Position numbers and translations under genes: made by a program
Assembly (NCBI RefSeq): GCF_000497445.1
Contig: NZ_CM002285.1
Location: 3,010,012 to 3,050,738 of the forward strand
Direction: 5' to 3'
Source: Streptomyces roseochromogenus subsp. oscitans DS 12.976
GTDB lineage: Bacteria > Actinomycetota > Actinomycetes > Streptomycetales > Streptomycetaceae
DNA length: 40,727 bases
In this document: positions 17,058 to 26,258 of the stretch, one piece after another
Layout: the number at the start of each line of letters is the position of its first letter
Position numbering within the stretch: position 1 is the stretch's first letter
Notes under the pieces: model-generated
The model's input: only the letters and a program-made list of their open reading frames with translations
Told to the model about the DNA's origin: nothing
The model's database searches: none

Positions 17058-17107
17058 CCGGCCCCACGCGCGCCCGGAGAACAGCAACAGAACGTCAGGA
17101 GGAAGCC

Positions 17108-18562
17108 ATGACAAGCCTGGTCGATGTGGACGGGCTCGCCGGGACGGTGTTCAGCGACGGCTGGCGGGCCGCGTCCGGTGGCGCGGTCGTCGACGTGGTC
17201 GAACCGGCGACCGGGAAGACGCTCGCCCAGGTCGGTGTCGCCTGTGCGTCGGACGTCGCGCGTGCCGCGGCTGGGGCGGCGCGGGCACAGCAGGCGTGGG
17301 GCGCGCTGCCCCCCGCCGGCCGTGCGGCAGTGCTGCGGCGCGCGGCGGCCGTACTGGAGGAGCACCGTGCCGAGGTCGTCCAGTGGCTGGTCCGCGAGGG
17401 CGGTGCCGTACGGGCGAAGGCGGAGACCGAGATCGCGGACGCGGTGGAGGAACTCGTCCAGGCGGCGGCCCTGCCCACGCAGCCGCACGGGCAGGTCCTG
17501 CCCTCCGGACCGGGCCGGTCGAGCCTGGCCCGCCGGGTGCCGCTGGGCGTCGTCGGGGTGATCAGCCCGTGGAACGTGCCGCTGCTCCTCGCCCTGCGTT
17601 CGGTGGCCCCCGCACTCGCCCTGGGCAACGCCGTGGTCCTCAAGCCGGATGTCCGTACCCCGGTCTCGGGTGGCCTGGTCGTAGCGCGTCTTTTCGAGGA
17701 AGCGGGACTCCCGGAGGGTGTCCTGCACGTGCTGCCGGGCGACGCGCAGGCCGGCAGTGCGCTGACGGCCGACCCGACGGTGGCGATGGTGTCGTTCACC
17801 GGCTCCACAGCGGTCGGCCGGGAGGTGGGCGCCGTGGCGGGGCGCACCCTCAAGCGGGTCTCGCTGGAGCTCGGCGGCAACAACGCGCTGATCGTGCTGG
17901 ACGACGCCGGCCTGGAGGCGGCCGCGGCGGCGGGGGCCTTCGCCTCCTTCTTCCACCAGGGCCAGATCTGTATGGCGGCGGGGCGGCACATCGTGCACGC
18001 GTCGGTCGCCGAGGCGTACGTGCGCCGACTGGTGGAGGAGGCCCGGCGGCTCACCGTCGGCGATCCGTGGGCAGACCGTGTCGACCTGGGGCCCGTGATC
18101 GACGGCAGGCAACTGCAGCGCATCCACGGGATCGTCGGCGACAGCGTCGCGGCGGGGGCCGAACTGCGGTGCGGCGGTGTGCCGGACGGACCGTTCTACC
18201 CGCCGACCGTTCTCACCGGGGTCACCCGGGACATGCCCGCGTTCACCGAGGAGATCTTCGGCCCCGTGGCACCCGTCGTGGTCGTCCAGGACGACGACGA
18301 GGCGGTGGCCGTCGCCAACGACACGGAGTACGGTCTCGTGGCCGCGATACGGACGGGTTCGGTCGAGCGGGGGCTCCACCTGGCCGACCGACTGCGCACG
18401 GGCATGATCCATGTGAACGACCAGACCGTCAACCACCAGGCGGTGGTACCTTTCGGCGGCTTCGGCGCCTCGGGCAACGGCGCCCGGCACGGAGCTCAGT
18501 TCGCCTGGGACTCGTACACCCAGTGGCAGTGGATCACGGCCCGGGGGGACGAGTCGGCCTAG
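17108..18562 (+). CDS. NAD(P)-dependent benzaldehyde-type dehydrogenase
   Basis: A 484-residue aldehyde dehydrogenase with NAD-binding SPWNVPLLL and FTGSTAVG, catalytic Glu254 in LELGGNN, and nucleophile Cys288 in GQICMAAGR. C-terminal FGGFGASGNG is also present. It resembles benzaldehyde/salicylaldehyde dehydrogenases. In context it should oxidise 3,5-dihydroxybenzaldehyde to 3,5-dihydroxybenzoate, the starter acid for the loading module. The ATG has AGGAGG 6 nt upstream and lies 50 nt after the decarboxylase. It is the last gene of the plus-strand run. Confidence 0.92.
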   Translation: MTSLVDVDGLAGTVFSDGWRAASGGAVVDVVEPATGKTLAQVGVACASDVARAAAGAARAQQAWGALPPAGRAAVLRRAAAVLEEHRAEVVQWLVREGGAVRAKAETEIADAVEELVQAAALPTQPHGQVLPSGPGRSSLARRVPLGVVGVISPWNVPLLLALRSVAPALALGNAVVLKPDVRTPVSGGLVVARLFEEAGLPEGVLHVLPGDAQAGSALTADPTVAMVSFTGSTAVGREVGAVAGRTLKRVSLELGGNNALIVLDDAGLEAAAAAGAFASFFHQGQICMAAGRHIVHASVAEAYVRRLVEEARRLTVGDPWADRVDLGPVIDGRQLQRIHGIVGDSVAAGAELRCGGVPDGPFYPPTVLTGVTRDMPAFTEEIFGPVAPVVVVQDDDEAVAVANDTEYGLVAAIRTGSVERGLHLADRLRTGMIHVNDQTVNHQAVVPFGGFGASGNGARHGAQFAWDSYTQWQWITARGDESA

Positions 18563-18580
18563 CACCACACCCTCATGACG

Positions 18581-18614
18581 GACGAGGCCGCAGCCCACGG
18601 GCTGCGGCCTCGTC
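18581..18614. terminator. Bidirectional hairpin between convergent genes
   Basis: A perfect 15-bp stem (18581-18595 with 18600-18614) with a CACG loop lies between the aldehyde dehydrogenase stop and the end of the oppositely oriented gene at 18634. It can stop transcription from both sides. Confidence 0.85.
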
Positions 18615-18633
18615 GTCGCTCTGCGCGCGGCAC

Positions 18634-19875
18634 TCAGGGGGTGTTCGCCAGGCGGGGGCCCGTGAGTTCGACGCCCCCGTCCGGGTTCCGTCGTCCGGCG
18701 AAGCCGGAGCGCAAGAGGACTCCTCCGCTGCCGGGGGCGTAGCGGTCGCCGATGACGTCGAAGGGCAGGGTCCGCCCCCGCGCGCACACCTCTCCCGCCT
18801 GGCCGGTGCGGAGGTTCTCCCCCAGGGCACCGCGCACGCTCAGCCGTACGCCGGGGGCCGCCCCGACCACCTGGCTCCCGCCGGCGGACATGTCCTGGCC
18901 GGCCCGGTACATGCTCACCGCCCAGGGCAGCACGCTCCCACCGGGCGCGAACTCGGCGCGCAGAGCCGTCTCGGGCAGGATCTCGGCGTGGCGGGCCACG
19001 ACTTCGGGTGCGCAGGGTGCGCCCACGAGGACGACCATCCGGGGCCGCGGCGGGCGGGGCTCGCGTTCCAGGCGGTCCAGAACACGCGCGTACTCGGCCG
19101 ACTCGTACACGGCGACGGCCCCGTCGAGGCCCGCGCCGAGTCCGCTCGGCTGCGCGTGCAGCGTGCTGCCCGATCCGAAGGCCCACCACATCGCGGACAA
19201 GGTAGCGGGCCCCACGGGTTGTTCGGCTATGGCAACCGTCTGGCCGGCGGGTCCGATCTGCTCGGACCTCGCGGCCATCGCCAGATGCCAGGCCCGGTGG
19301 TCCACGAGGTGACCCGAACTCCACTCCCCGGCCTCCTCCGCCGTCAGCAGGTAGGCGGGCTCTTCGGGTGCGGAGCGCGGCAGCGCCCGGTCGACGGAGC
19401 GCGCTGCGATCCGCTTCCACAGTCCGGGATCGTCCATCAGGAGCCGCCGCCGGCAGCCGGCGTGATCCCATGCCGCCCAGGTCGCGCGACCGCACAGCAC
19501 CGTGTCGGCGCCACTGACGAGGGCGATCCGGCGGGTCTGGCCGGCCGGCAGGCCGCGGCGTACCGGGACGCACACACCGCCGGCCTTCATCACCGCCAGC
19601 TGGGCCACAAGCGCCTGCCGGTGGTCGGAGCAGTGCACGACGACCGGATCCCCCAGCTGGACGTCGGCGACCAGCAGCGCCGTGGCGAGCTGCGCGGAGA
19701 GCATGTCGGCCTTGCTGTACGAGAGGCTGTACGGCCCGTCGCGCACCACGACGGCCCGCGAGTGGCGCCGGGCGGCCCGGCTGAAGAGCCCGTCGAGTGT
19801 CCGGACCGACTCGGCCGGGTGGTCCTCATGTCGGGTGCCGGGGCGGACGGAATCCCGGGGTTCGGCCGAGAGCAT
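18634..19875 (-). CDS. Truncated adenylate-forming (ANL) protein lacking ATP loop and C-terminal domain
   Basis: A 413-residue protein. Its N-terminal half aligns with acyl-CoA ligases (LDGLFSRAARRHSRAVVVRDG; LGDPVVVHCSDHRQALVAQLAVMKAGGVCVPV). The usual ATP loop (TSGTTGxPK) is absent: the place after PAYLL reads TAEEAGEWSSGH. The sequence ends soon after LRSGFAGR, where a normal enzyme continues with the TGD and A8-A10 motifs, so the mobile C-terminal domain and its lysine are missing. GGAG lies 9 nt before the ATG. The stop is clean and the frame uninterrupted, so this looks like a maintained short protein rather than a fresh pseudogene. It follows the antiporter by 78 nt on the same strand. 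Function unknown; substrate-binding or a structural partner of the real ligase are guesses. Confidence 0.8.
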   Translation of the reverse strand: MLSAEPRDSVRPGTRHEDHPAESVRTLDGLFSRAARRHSRAVVVRDGPYSLSYSKADMLSAQLATALLVADVQLGDPVVVHCSDHRQALVAQLAVMKAGGVCVPVRRGLPAGQTRRIALVSGADTVLCGRATWAAWDHAGCRRRLLMDDPGLWKRIAARSVDRALPRSAPEEPAYLLTAEEAGEWSSGHLVDHRAWHLAMAARSEQIGPAGQTVAIAEQPVGPATLSAMWWAFGSGSTLHAQPSGLGAGLDGAVAVYESAEYARVLDRLEREPRPPRPRMVVLVGAPCAPEVVARHAEILPETALRAEFAPGGSVLPWAVSMYRAGQDMSAGGSQVVGAAPGVRLSVRGALGENLRTGQAGEVCARGRTLPFDVIGDRYAPGSGGVLLRSGFAGRRNPDGGVELTGPRLANTP

Positions 19876-19953
19876 GTCTGGTTCTCCTTCTGGTCTTTGT
19901 CCTGCTCCTGCTGCTTCCCGCCCTGCTTTTGGCCTGTCGTCGGTCTGCTGCCG

Positions 19954-21228
19954 CTACGCGGCGGGGGGGACGGACGAGGAGTGTTCCGGCTCCCGTCCGG
20001 GTTGTCCGGCCCTCACCTCCGGCACGATCACGGGCTTCGCGTACGTCCGTGTCAGCACAGGGCCTGTCATCGCCGTGGTCACCAGTGCCATGACGACCAG
20101 GAGCGAGTACAGCCCGCCGTCGAGCAGCCCGGCCTGGAGCCCTACGCCGAGGATGACCAGCTCGGTGAGGCCACGGGTGTTCATCAGCGCGGAGAGCGCC
20201 GTGGCGGGCCTGGCGGGCAGCCCCATGCTCCGGGCACCCAGATACGTCCCACCGAACTTGCCGACCACGGCGACGAGCAGGACGGCGGCCAGTTCGGTGA
20301 TCTCCGACCAGCCGAACTGCCGGAGGTCCACCTTGAGTCCGGCGACGACGAAGTAGACGGGCAGCAGCACGGAGGTCACGGTGCGGGTGCGCTGCATGAG
20401 GTCGGCGCGCAGCCGCTCCGTGCCTTCGCTCGGCATGATCAGTCCGAAGAGGAAGGCACCGAAGATGTAGTGCATGCCCATGGCCTCGGTCGCCGCGCCG
20501 CAGAGCAGGGCGCCGATCAGCAGCTGCGCGTAACGCCAGGCCGTCGCGGGCTCATGGCCGTCGCCCCCGCTGAGGCGGTGTCGCAGCCAGGGGCGTACGA
20601 CCAGGACGAGTACCAGGACGAACGGGATCATGAGGGCCACCCGCCAGTGGGCGCCCGCGCTGCCGATCGCGGCCTGCACCCCGGCCAGGGCGGTCCACGC
20701 GACGATGTCCACCAGAGCCGCCGCCGCCAGGGCGATACCGCCGAGCGCGGTGGCAGCGAGTCCTCGGTCGGAGAGAATCCTCGCCAGCACGGGGAAGGCC
20801 GTCACGGACACGGCCAGGCCGATGAAGACGATGAAGGCGGCCTTCTGGTCGGTCGCGTGGTTCCGCAGCAGGAAGAAGCCGAGGCCGATGCCGAGGACGA
20901 ACGGCACCGCCGTCGATCCGAGGCTCACGACCGCGGCCATCCGCCCTCGGCCGCGCAACGCCTGGCGTTCGATCTCCAGTCCCACGCCGAACATGAACAA
21001 GGTGACGCCGACATCGGCCATCGCGCTCAGCAATGGCCGTATCGCGTGGGGAAACAGGGTGTCGGAGACCTCCCCGTTGAGGAGGGTCGGTCCGAGGAGC
21101 ACGCCGGCGAGGATCTCGCCCACGACGGGCGGCTGTCCGATCCTGGTGGCGAGATGCCCGAGTCCATGGGCGAGGACGAGAATGAACGCGAGGTCGAAGA
21201 GGAGTAGTGCCACCTGATTGCTGCTCAT
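19954..21228 (-). CDS. CPA2 cation/proton antiporter (KefB/NapA-like)
   Basis: A 424-residue, roughly 12-span antiporter with VVGEILAGVLLGPTLL, FMFGVGLEI, GIALAAAALVDIVAW (transport-site Asp) and MNTRGLTELVIL near the end. It would exchange Na+ or K+ for H+ across the membrane. Such genes are common in Streptomyces polyketide clusters and are usually assigned to self-protection or pH balance. ATG 21228 was chosen because GGGAG lies 10 nt upstream; a GTG at 21237 sits too close to it. A hairpin separates it from the SARP gene. Confidence 0.9.
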   Translation of the reverse strand: MSSNQVALLLFDLAFILVLAHGLGHLATRIGQPPVVGEILAGVLLGPTLLNGEVSDTLFPHAIRPLLSAMADVGVTLFMFGVGLEIERQALRGRGRMAAVVSLGSTAVPFVLGIGLGFFLLRNHATDQKAAFIVFIGLAVSVTAFPVLARILSDRGLAATALGGIALAAAALVDIVAWTALAGVQAAIGSAGAHWRVALMIPFVLVLVLVVRPWLRHRLSGGDGHEPATAWRYAQLLIGALLCGAATEAMGMHYIFGAFLFGLIMPSEGTERLRADLMQRTRTVTSVLLPVYFVVAGLKVDLRQFGWSEITELAAVLLVAVVGKFGGTYLGARSMGLPARPATALSALMNTRGLTELVILGVGLQAGLLDGGLYSLLVVMALVTTAMTGPVLTRTYAKPVIVPEVRAGQPGREPEHSSSVPPAA

Positions 21229-21347
21229 GGCGACCACTCTCCCTTCAGCCGCCTACAGAGGCTCTGAACGGTCTCTGATGGCCCGCGGCACCCCACCGTC
21301 CACTCCGGCAAGGACTATTCCTCGCCGCGGGACTGCGGGCAGGCACG

Positions 21348-21386
21348 CGTGTTCCCCACGGCGCACAGGGCGCCGCGGGGAACACG
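21348..21386 (-). terminator. Hairpin after SARP gene
   Basis: A two-part stem: 10 bp (21348-21357 with 21377-21386) plus an inner GGCGC/GCGCC pairing. It lies 14 nt past the SARP stop on the minus strand and separates this gene from the antiporter unit. Confidence 0.7.
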
Positions 21387-21399
21387 GCCAAGAGGAGCT

Positions 21400-23346
21400 C
21401 TAGGCGACCGAGACGGTCGCCTGCAGCAGACGCGCCACGGCGGCACTGCGATGGGTCAGCGGCTCGCGCTCGGCACACTCGGCCGCGTAGAGCCGCATCA
21501 GCTCGTGGAACCGGTACGCGCCCCGGCCGGCCTCGACGAGCAGATGTCGGCGGGCGAGCAGCCTCAGCGTGCCCGCCGCCTCCGGCTCAGTGGTGCCTGC
21601 CAGGTCGGCCGCGGCCGACACGGTGATCAGCCCGGCGCTGTAGAGCCCGAGGAGCCGGAACATCCGCGCCGCCTCGTCGGGCAGTGCCTGGTAGGACGTC
21701 TCGAACAGGGTGTGCAGACTCGTCGAGGCGTCGCCTCCCACCGCCAGCCGGTCGAGCCGGCCGTGTTCCTCGGCGATGTGCTCGACCAGCGCCGACAGGG
21801 GTACGTCCTGGTTGGCGGCCAGCGTCTCGGCCATCATGCGCAGTGCCAGGGGCCGTCCACCGGACAGTCCCACGAGGCGCCTGGCCACGGCCTCCTGGTG
21901 CCGGAGCCGGTCGCCGCTGAGACATCGGAGCAGCGACAGGGCGTCCTGGGTGCCGAGCGGTTCGAGCCGGAGCAGATGCGCACCGTCGCGGACCGCGAGG
22001 CCGCCCAGGCGCTGCCGGCCGGTGCTGAGCACACAGGAGGACCCGCCCGGGATCAGTGGGCGTAGCTGGTCGGCGCTGAGCACGTCGTCGAGCATCACCA
22101 GGACGCGCTTGCCGTGCAGCAGGCTCCGGTACAGCGTCGCGCGGCTCGCCAGATCCGCGGGGATGCGGGCGTTGTCGACCCCGAGGCTGCGCAGCACCTG
22201 GAGCAGGGCTTCGGAGGCGCTCAGCGAACGGCCCTCCATGCTCGTGCCATGCAGATCGACGTAGAGCTGCCCGTCCGGGAAGTGCCCGGACAGCCGGTGG
22301 GCCAGCTCGAGCGCGAAGGCGCTCTTGCCGACACCGGCCGGTCCGTCGATGACGACGATGGGCGTGGAGGCACCCCGCGGGTCGTTCTCGGTGAGCAGCC
22401 GCGCCAGTTGTTCCAGTTCCTGGGAACGTCCGACGAACCCCCTTGCCACCGGGGGAAGTTGTGCGGGCCTGGGCGTCTCCGAGAGCACCAGCCGGGCCGC
22501 GGGGGGCTCCGGAGCGGGTGCCCGGGTGCCGACCGCGGTGACCGTGCCCGTACGGGCGGCTCCGGTCGGGGTGACCGGGCTGCCGGCGAGGATCTGCTGG
22601 TGCAGCGTCCGAAGTTCGGCGCTGGGATCGATGCCGAGCTCGTGCCGCAGCAGCCGCCGGGTCTCGGCGTAGACCTCCAGGGCGTGCGCCTGACGTCCGC
22701 ACCGGTACAGCGCCGTCATCAGCAGCCAGCGCAGCTTCTCGCGCAGCGGCTCCTCGGCCACGGCCCCGAGCAGTACGGTGACCGCCTCGACGGGACGGTC
22801 CGCCTCCAGCATGTCGCCGGCCCACTCCTCGACGGCCGTGAGCCGGAGGTCCTGGAGCCTCGTGCGCTCCATCACCGCGAACGGCCCGGGAACGCCGGAG
22901 TGCGCCTCCCCGTGCCACAGGGACAACGCGGACTCCGCGTGGTCCAGCGCCTCCTGGAGCCTGCCCTCCGCGCGTGCACGCCGTGCCTCGGTGTGACGGC
23001 GGGCGAAGAGCGTGGCGTCCACCGCCTCGGGGTCTGTCTGGAGCGCGTAACCGCCGGCGGTCGAGATCAGCAGTTCACCGCTCTCCCGCCTGCTGCGTTC
23101 CGGTTCGAGGGCCCGGCGGAGTCCGGCCACGTAGGTGTGGACCCCGTTGGACGCGGTCTGCGGGATGTCTCCGCCCCACACCGCGTCGATGATGTGGTCC
23201 ACACTCACGACGTCGTTCGCCCGGCCGGCGAGCAGCGCGAACACGGCCCGCTGTTTGGGCGGCCCGAGAGCGACTTCTCTGCCATGCCGCCAGGCACGCA
23301 CCGGACCCAGCAGCTGTACTGCCAGGGGCTCCCCCGCTATCGCCAT
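21400..23346 (-). CDS. SARP regulator with NB-ARC ATPase (AfsR/RedD type)
   Basis: A 648-residue regulator. The N-terminal OmpR-like winged helix (about 10-100) contains LGPPKQRAVFALLAGRAN and VDHIIDAVWG. The bacterial transcription-activation domain (about 105-250) ends in YAETRRLLRHELGIDPS. The NB-ARC ATPase has Walker A GPAGVGKS (about 335-342) and RVLVMLDDV. The long TPR tail of full AfsR is absent. SARPs bind short direct repeats next to -35 boxes and recruit RNA polymerase. It lies 60 nt after the salicylate synthase on the same strand, so it is probably its operon partner and the activator of the siderophore-like genes. Confidence 0.9.
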   Translation of the reverse strand: MAIAGEPLAVQLLGPVRAWRHGREVALGPPKQRAVFALLAGRANDVVSVDHIIDAVWGGDIPQTASNGVHTYVAGLRRALEPERSRRESGELLISTAGGYALQTDPEAVDATLFARRHTEARRARAEGRLQEALDHAESALSLWHGEAHSGVPGPFAVMERTRLQDLRLTAVEEWAGDMLEADRPVEAVTVLLGAVAEEPLREKLRWLLMTALYRCGRQAHALEVYAETRRLLRHELGIDPSAELRTLHQQILAGSPVTPTGAARTGTVTAVGTRAPAPEPPAARLVLSETPRPAQLPPVARGFVGRSQELEQLARLLTENDPRGASTPIVVIDGPAGVGKSAFALELAHRLSGHFPDGQLYVDLHGTSMEGRSLSASEALLQVLRSLGVDNARIPADLASRATLYRSLLHGKRVLVMLDDVLSADQLRPLIPGGSSCVLSTGRQRLGGLAVRDGAHLLRLEPLGTQDALSLLRCLSGDRLRHQEAVARRLVGLSGGRPLALRMMAETLAANQDVPLSALVEHIAEEHGRLDRLAVGGDASTSLHTLFETSYQALPDEAARMFRLLGLYSAGLITVSAAADLAGTTEPEAAGTLRLLARRHLLVEAGRGAYRFHELMRLYAAECAEREPLTHRSAAVARLLQATVSVA

Positions 23347-23406
23347 TGCCCTGTCGCCTCCTGAGGTCGTGGTCGCGGTGTCACCGGACCGCTTCTGCCA
23401 GTGATT

Positions 23407-24774
23407 TCAGACGTACAGACGCTTCTCGGGTTCGGTGTCCGGCGCCACCGCGCCGCTCTCGGCCGCACGCGCCACCAGACGGTCGGCCACACACCTCAGC
23501 TTCTCCCTGGTCTCCTCCAGCTCGCGCTCAGGTACGGAGTGCTCGACGACCCCGGCACCGGCCTGGAGCCAGGTCTCACCGTTCCGGCGGAAGACACTGC
23601 GCAGGGCGAGCGCGGCGTCCATGGAGCCGTCCTGCGCCACCGTCATCACCGTGCCGGCGTAGAGGCCGCGCTCCCGCGGCTCGCAGTCCGAGATGGCGTC
23701 GTACGCGGCGTGCTTGGGCACACCCGAGGCGGTGACGGCGGGGAAGACGGCGGCGAAGGCGTCCCAGGGACTGGCGTCCTGCGGCATCCGGCCCACGACC
23801 TTGGAGGCAAGATGCTGAACGGAGCCCCGCTCCTTGATCACCATGTACTCCTGCACGACCACCGTCTCCGGCCGGCAGGGCCCGGCGAGTTCATCGACGG
23901 CGACCTTCACCGAGATGGCGTGCTCGTGGAGTTCCTTGGGGTCCGCCAGGAGGTGTTCGCGTCGCCGCCGGTCCTCTTCGGCGTCGCCGGTCAGGGCCCG
24001 GGTGCCGGCCAGCGGCTGGCTGGCGACGGTGCGGTCCGGTTCGACTTCCACGACGGTCTCCGGGCTGAACCCCAGAGCCTGAAGGTCTCCCATGTTCAAC
24101 AGGTAGGACCGCGCAGGCGTGTTGGCGCGGCGTCCGACGAGGTAGCTCGCCGGGAAGTCGATGTCGGAGGTGACGGGGACGATCCGGGACACGACGGCCT
24201 TCTGCAGTTCTCCGGCGCGTATACGGTCCACGACGGTGGCGACGGAGGCGCGGTAGGCCGCGGCGCCGACCTCGATGTCCGTGCCGACCGGCCGGTCCCG
24301 GGCATCCGGTTCCGCCTCCAGGCCGGCCAGCGTCTTCTCGACGAGGGTCATCTCCTGCGGGTCCAGACCGCGCACGAGGGCCTGGCCCTGGGACAGGCGT
24401 ATCTCCGTTCTCGGAACGACGAGATGGAGCAGGACGTCGTTCTCGACCGGGCGGCCGGCGACGGCGTAGGCGAGCTCGAAGGCACTCCAGCCGTAGGCGC
24501 GCCAGTCGGCCAGCTCCAGACCGTCCAGGAACTCACGGACCGGGGCGAACGGATCGCCGTGCCAGGGGCGTTCGACGGTGGTGCCGTCCTTCGTACATCG
24601 CACGGTTTCCGGTTTCAATACGACTTCGGCCACAACTCCGCCGGCCACCGACCAGGCGTCCGGCCCTTCGTAGAGGACATAGGTGGAGAACAGGCCCGAG
24701 GCGACGAGACCCGTTGCCGCGACAAGTGGATCGACATCCGTGCGCACGGTGGCTGATCGGTAAGAGAAAACCAC
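23407..24774 (-). CDS. Salicylate synthase (MbtI/Irp9-like)
   Basis: A 455-residue chorismate-using enzyme that makes salicylate and pyruvate from chorismate through isochorismate, without a separate lyase. Family motifs are visible: the base lysine in ELQKAVVSR, GFSPETVVEVE, SQPLAGTRA, HLASKVVGR, ASGVPKHAA and AGTVMTVAQDGSMD. The GTG start follows AGGAGG at 7 nt. It supplies the aryl starter for the ligase at 28239 and the NRPS ArCP. The isochorismatase-like gene at 6723 is not needed for this chemistry. Confidence 0.93.
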   Translation of the reverse strand: MVFSYRSATVRTDVDPLVAATGLVASGLFSTYVLYEGPDAWSVAGGVVAEVVLKPETVRCTKDGTTVERPWHGDPFAPVREFLDGLELADWRAYGWSAFELAYAVAGRPVENDVLLHLVVPRTEIRLSQGQALVRGLDPQEMTLVEKTLAGLEAEPDARDRPVGTDIEVGAAAYRASVATVVDRIRAGELQKAVVSRIVPVTSDIDFPASYLVGRRANTPARSYLLNMGDLQALGFSPETVVEVEPDRTVASQPLAGTRALTGDAEEDRRRREHLLADPKELHEHAISVKVAVDELAGPCRPETVVVQEYMVIKERGSVQHLASKVVGRMPQDASPWDAFAAVFPAVTASGVPKHAAYDAISDCEPRERGLYAGTVMTVAQDGSMDAALALRSVFRRNGETWLQAGAGVVEHSVPERELEETREKLRCVADRLVARAAESGAVAPDTEPEKRLYV

Positions 24775-25568
24775 AGTTCTTCCTCCTGCAGCTGACGACC
24801 GAAAACGGCCACTGAAAGGCCGGTAAACAATCGACCGATCCCCGCAGGAGAGAATCGGGAAATGTTGACGTTGCGCTACAAGAAGGCCATCACAGGATGA
24901 TGCAGCGAAATATGGTCCGCTACATCAGCGCAGCCAGAAGAAGGTTTTGGCATGCGAAAAAAGCCTGCGACGCCGCCCTGAGACAGCACGTCACTCACCC
25001 CAGGTCTACAACGCTACCCTGGGTAGCTGAAAATCCCCCGTCAACTCTCCTGAAATCCCCAGGAGTGGTCGAACCGAGGGTTACTCTACCTAACGACTTC
25101 GACTCGAATCAACAACTTTCGGCTATGGATCGCGACTTAACTCTGACTTGACCGATCCGACCCCGCCGGCATTATCGCCGCGCCACCTCCCAGCCGACTC
25201 GAATTCCCTCCACAGCAACGATGTGATGGCGGCCCGGCGCTTTTGCACGGGGGAGGGCCGGGCCGCCGAGACCCTGTCGGCGACACCATGCGGTGATGCT
25301 CGACACGGCCCGCCTCAGAGGGGGACCGGCTCCCTCGCCCAGCCGGCCGGGGCGGCCGTGCACCACCCCGGCTCCGGCTCCCGAGTCGACTCCCGCACTG
25401 GATCCCTCCCCTAGTTTTTATACTCGTAAGTCGTACGCGTATAATAACTATACCCCGGGCCCCTGCCGATGTCACCCCCGTCCCGAAGAGCCCAGCACAG
25501 CACGGTGATCCGGCCCTCGGTCCGAGCGCGAACCGGACAATTCCACCACTCGGATGGGAGACGCAGGG
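24775..25568. promoter_or_regulatory. 794-bp AT-richer intergenic regulatory region
   Basis: No convincing gene is present: the short open frames show no Streptomyces codon bias and no usable ribosome sites. The region separates the minus-strand salicylate synthase from the plus-strand TetR operon. It holds a perfect 15-nt palindrome GCTACCCTGGGTAGC at 25013-25027, a CTCCTG/CAGGAG pair near 25047-25065, and the large TetR-type operator at 25415-25447. Base composition differs sharply from the flanking genes. Confidence 0.7.
25415..25447. promoter_or_regulatory. Large inverted-repeat operator with overlapping promoters
   Basis: Two 16-bp arms, 25415-25430 and 25432-25447, form an inverted repeat with one central base; 13 of 16 positions are complementary. 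Each arm matches the element before the ABC operon at 12 of 16 positions. The right arm contains a perfect -10 box TATAAT (25440-25445) facing the TetR gene, and the left arm contains TATAAA on the other strand. This is the expected layout of an autoregulated TetR promoter, possibly divergent. Confidence 0.7.
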
Positions 25569-26258
25569 ATGAAGCCCCGTAACGGGCGCAGAGGCAGTGC
25601 ACGTCGGTCCACGCCCCTCTCGCAGGAGACCATCGTCGAGGCCGCACTGCGCATCCTCGACAGTGAGGGACCTCGGCACCTGTCCATGCGACGGCTCGCC
25701 AAGGAGCTCTCCATCACGCCGATGGCCCTCTACCACCATGTGCGCGACAGGCACGAGCTGCTGCTCCTGCTCGTCGCCTCCCGATCCCAGGGCCGCGCCC
25801 GGCCGGTCCTGCCCGAGGACCCGCGCGAGAGACTGCTGGCGGCCGCCCAGCTGCTCCACGACGTCCTCGCCCAGTACCCGTTCCTCAACGAGATCCTGGC
25901 CTCCCCCGACCTCCTGGCCGTGTCCGCGCTCTGGGTCATGGAGGCCCTGCTCGACGCGGCCGTCGAGTGCGGTCTCACCCCCGAAGAGGCGGCCCAGGCC
26001 CATCAGGCCATCTGGCACTTCACGGTCGGTGTCCTTCTGATCCGTACGACCAGCCGTCAGCACCATGCCGAACTGACCCGCCCCACTCAGCGCGAACAGG
26101 TCTTCGCCACCCTGTCGCCCGACGACTTCCCTCGCGTGACGGCACTCGCCGGCCGCTGGTCCGCGCTCACCGCGCGGGACAGCCACCGCGAGGCCCTGGA
26201 GGACATCGTCGAGGGCCTGCTCGGCGGACGTGCGGCACACCAGGGAGAACACACATGA
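25569..26258 (+). CDS. TetR-family repressor 1
   Basis: A 229-residue TetR regulator. The DNA-binding domain is SQETIVEAALRIL...LSMRRLAKELSITPMALYHHV (about 18-64). The ligand domain resembles the TetR C-terminal class with VSALWVMEALLDAAVECGL. ATG 25569 has GGGAG 8 nt upstream; an ATG at 25554 would add five residues but lacks a good site. Its recognition helix (PMALYHHVRD) is almost the same as that of the second TetR at 27493, so both should read the same operator. Its TGA overlaps the next ATG (ATGA). Confidence 0.92.
   Translation: MKPRNGRRGSARRSTPLSQETIVEAALRILDSEGPRHLSMRRLAKELSITPMALYHHVRDRHELLLLLVASRSQGRARPVLPEDPRERLLAAAQLLHDVLAQYPFLNEILASPDLLAVSALWVMEALLDAAVECGLTPEEAAQAHQAIWHFTVGVLLIRTTSRQHHAELTRPTQREQVFATLSPDDFPRVTALAGRWSALTARDSHREALEDIVEGLLGGRAAHQGEHT

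Noticed and set aside
25078..25094. Possible iron box (DmdR/IdeR site) GGTTACTCTACCTAACG
   Set aside because: Matches only about 11 of 19 positions of the iron-box consensus and has the wrong half-site spacing.
24897..25151. 84-codon open frame in the large intergenic region
   Set aside because: Codon use has none of the third-position GC of the neighbours, there is no convincing ribosome site, and no family is recognisable.
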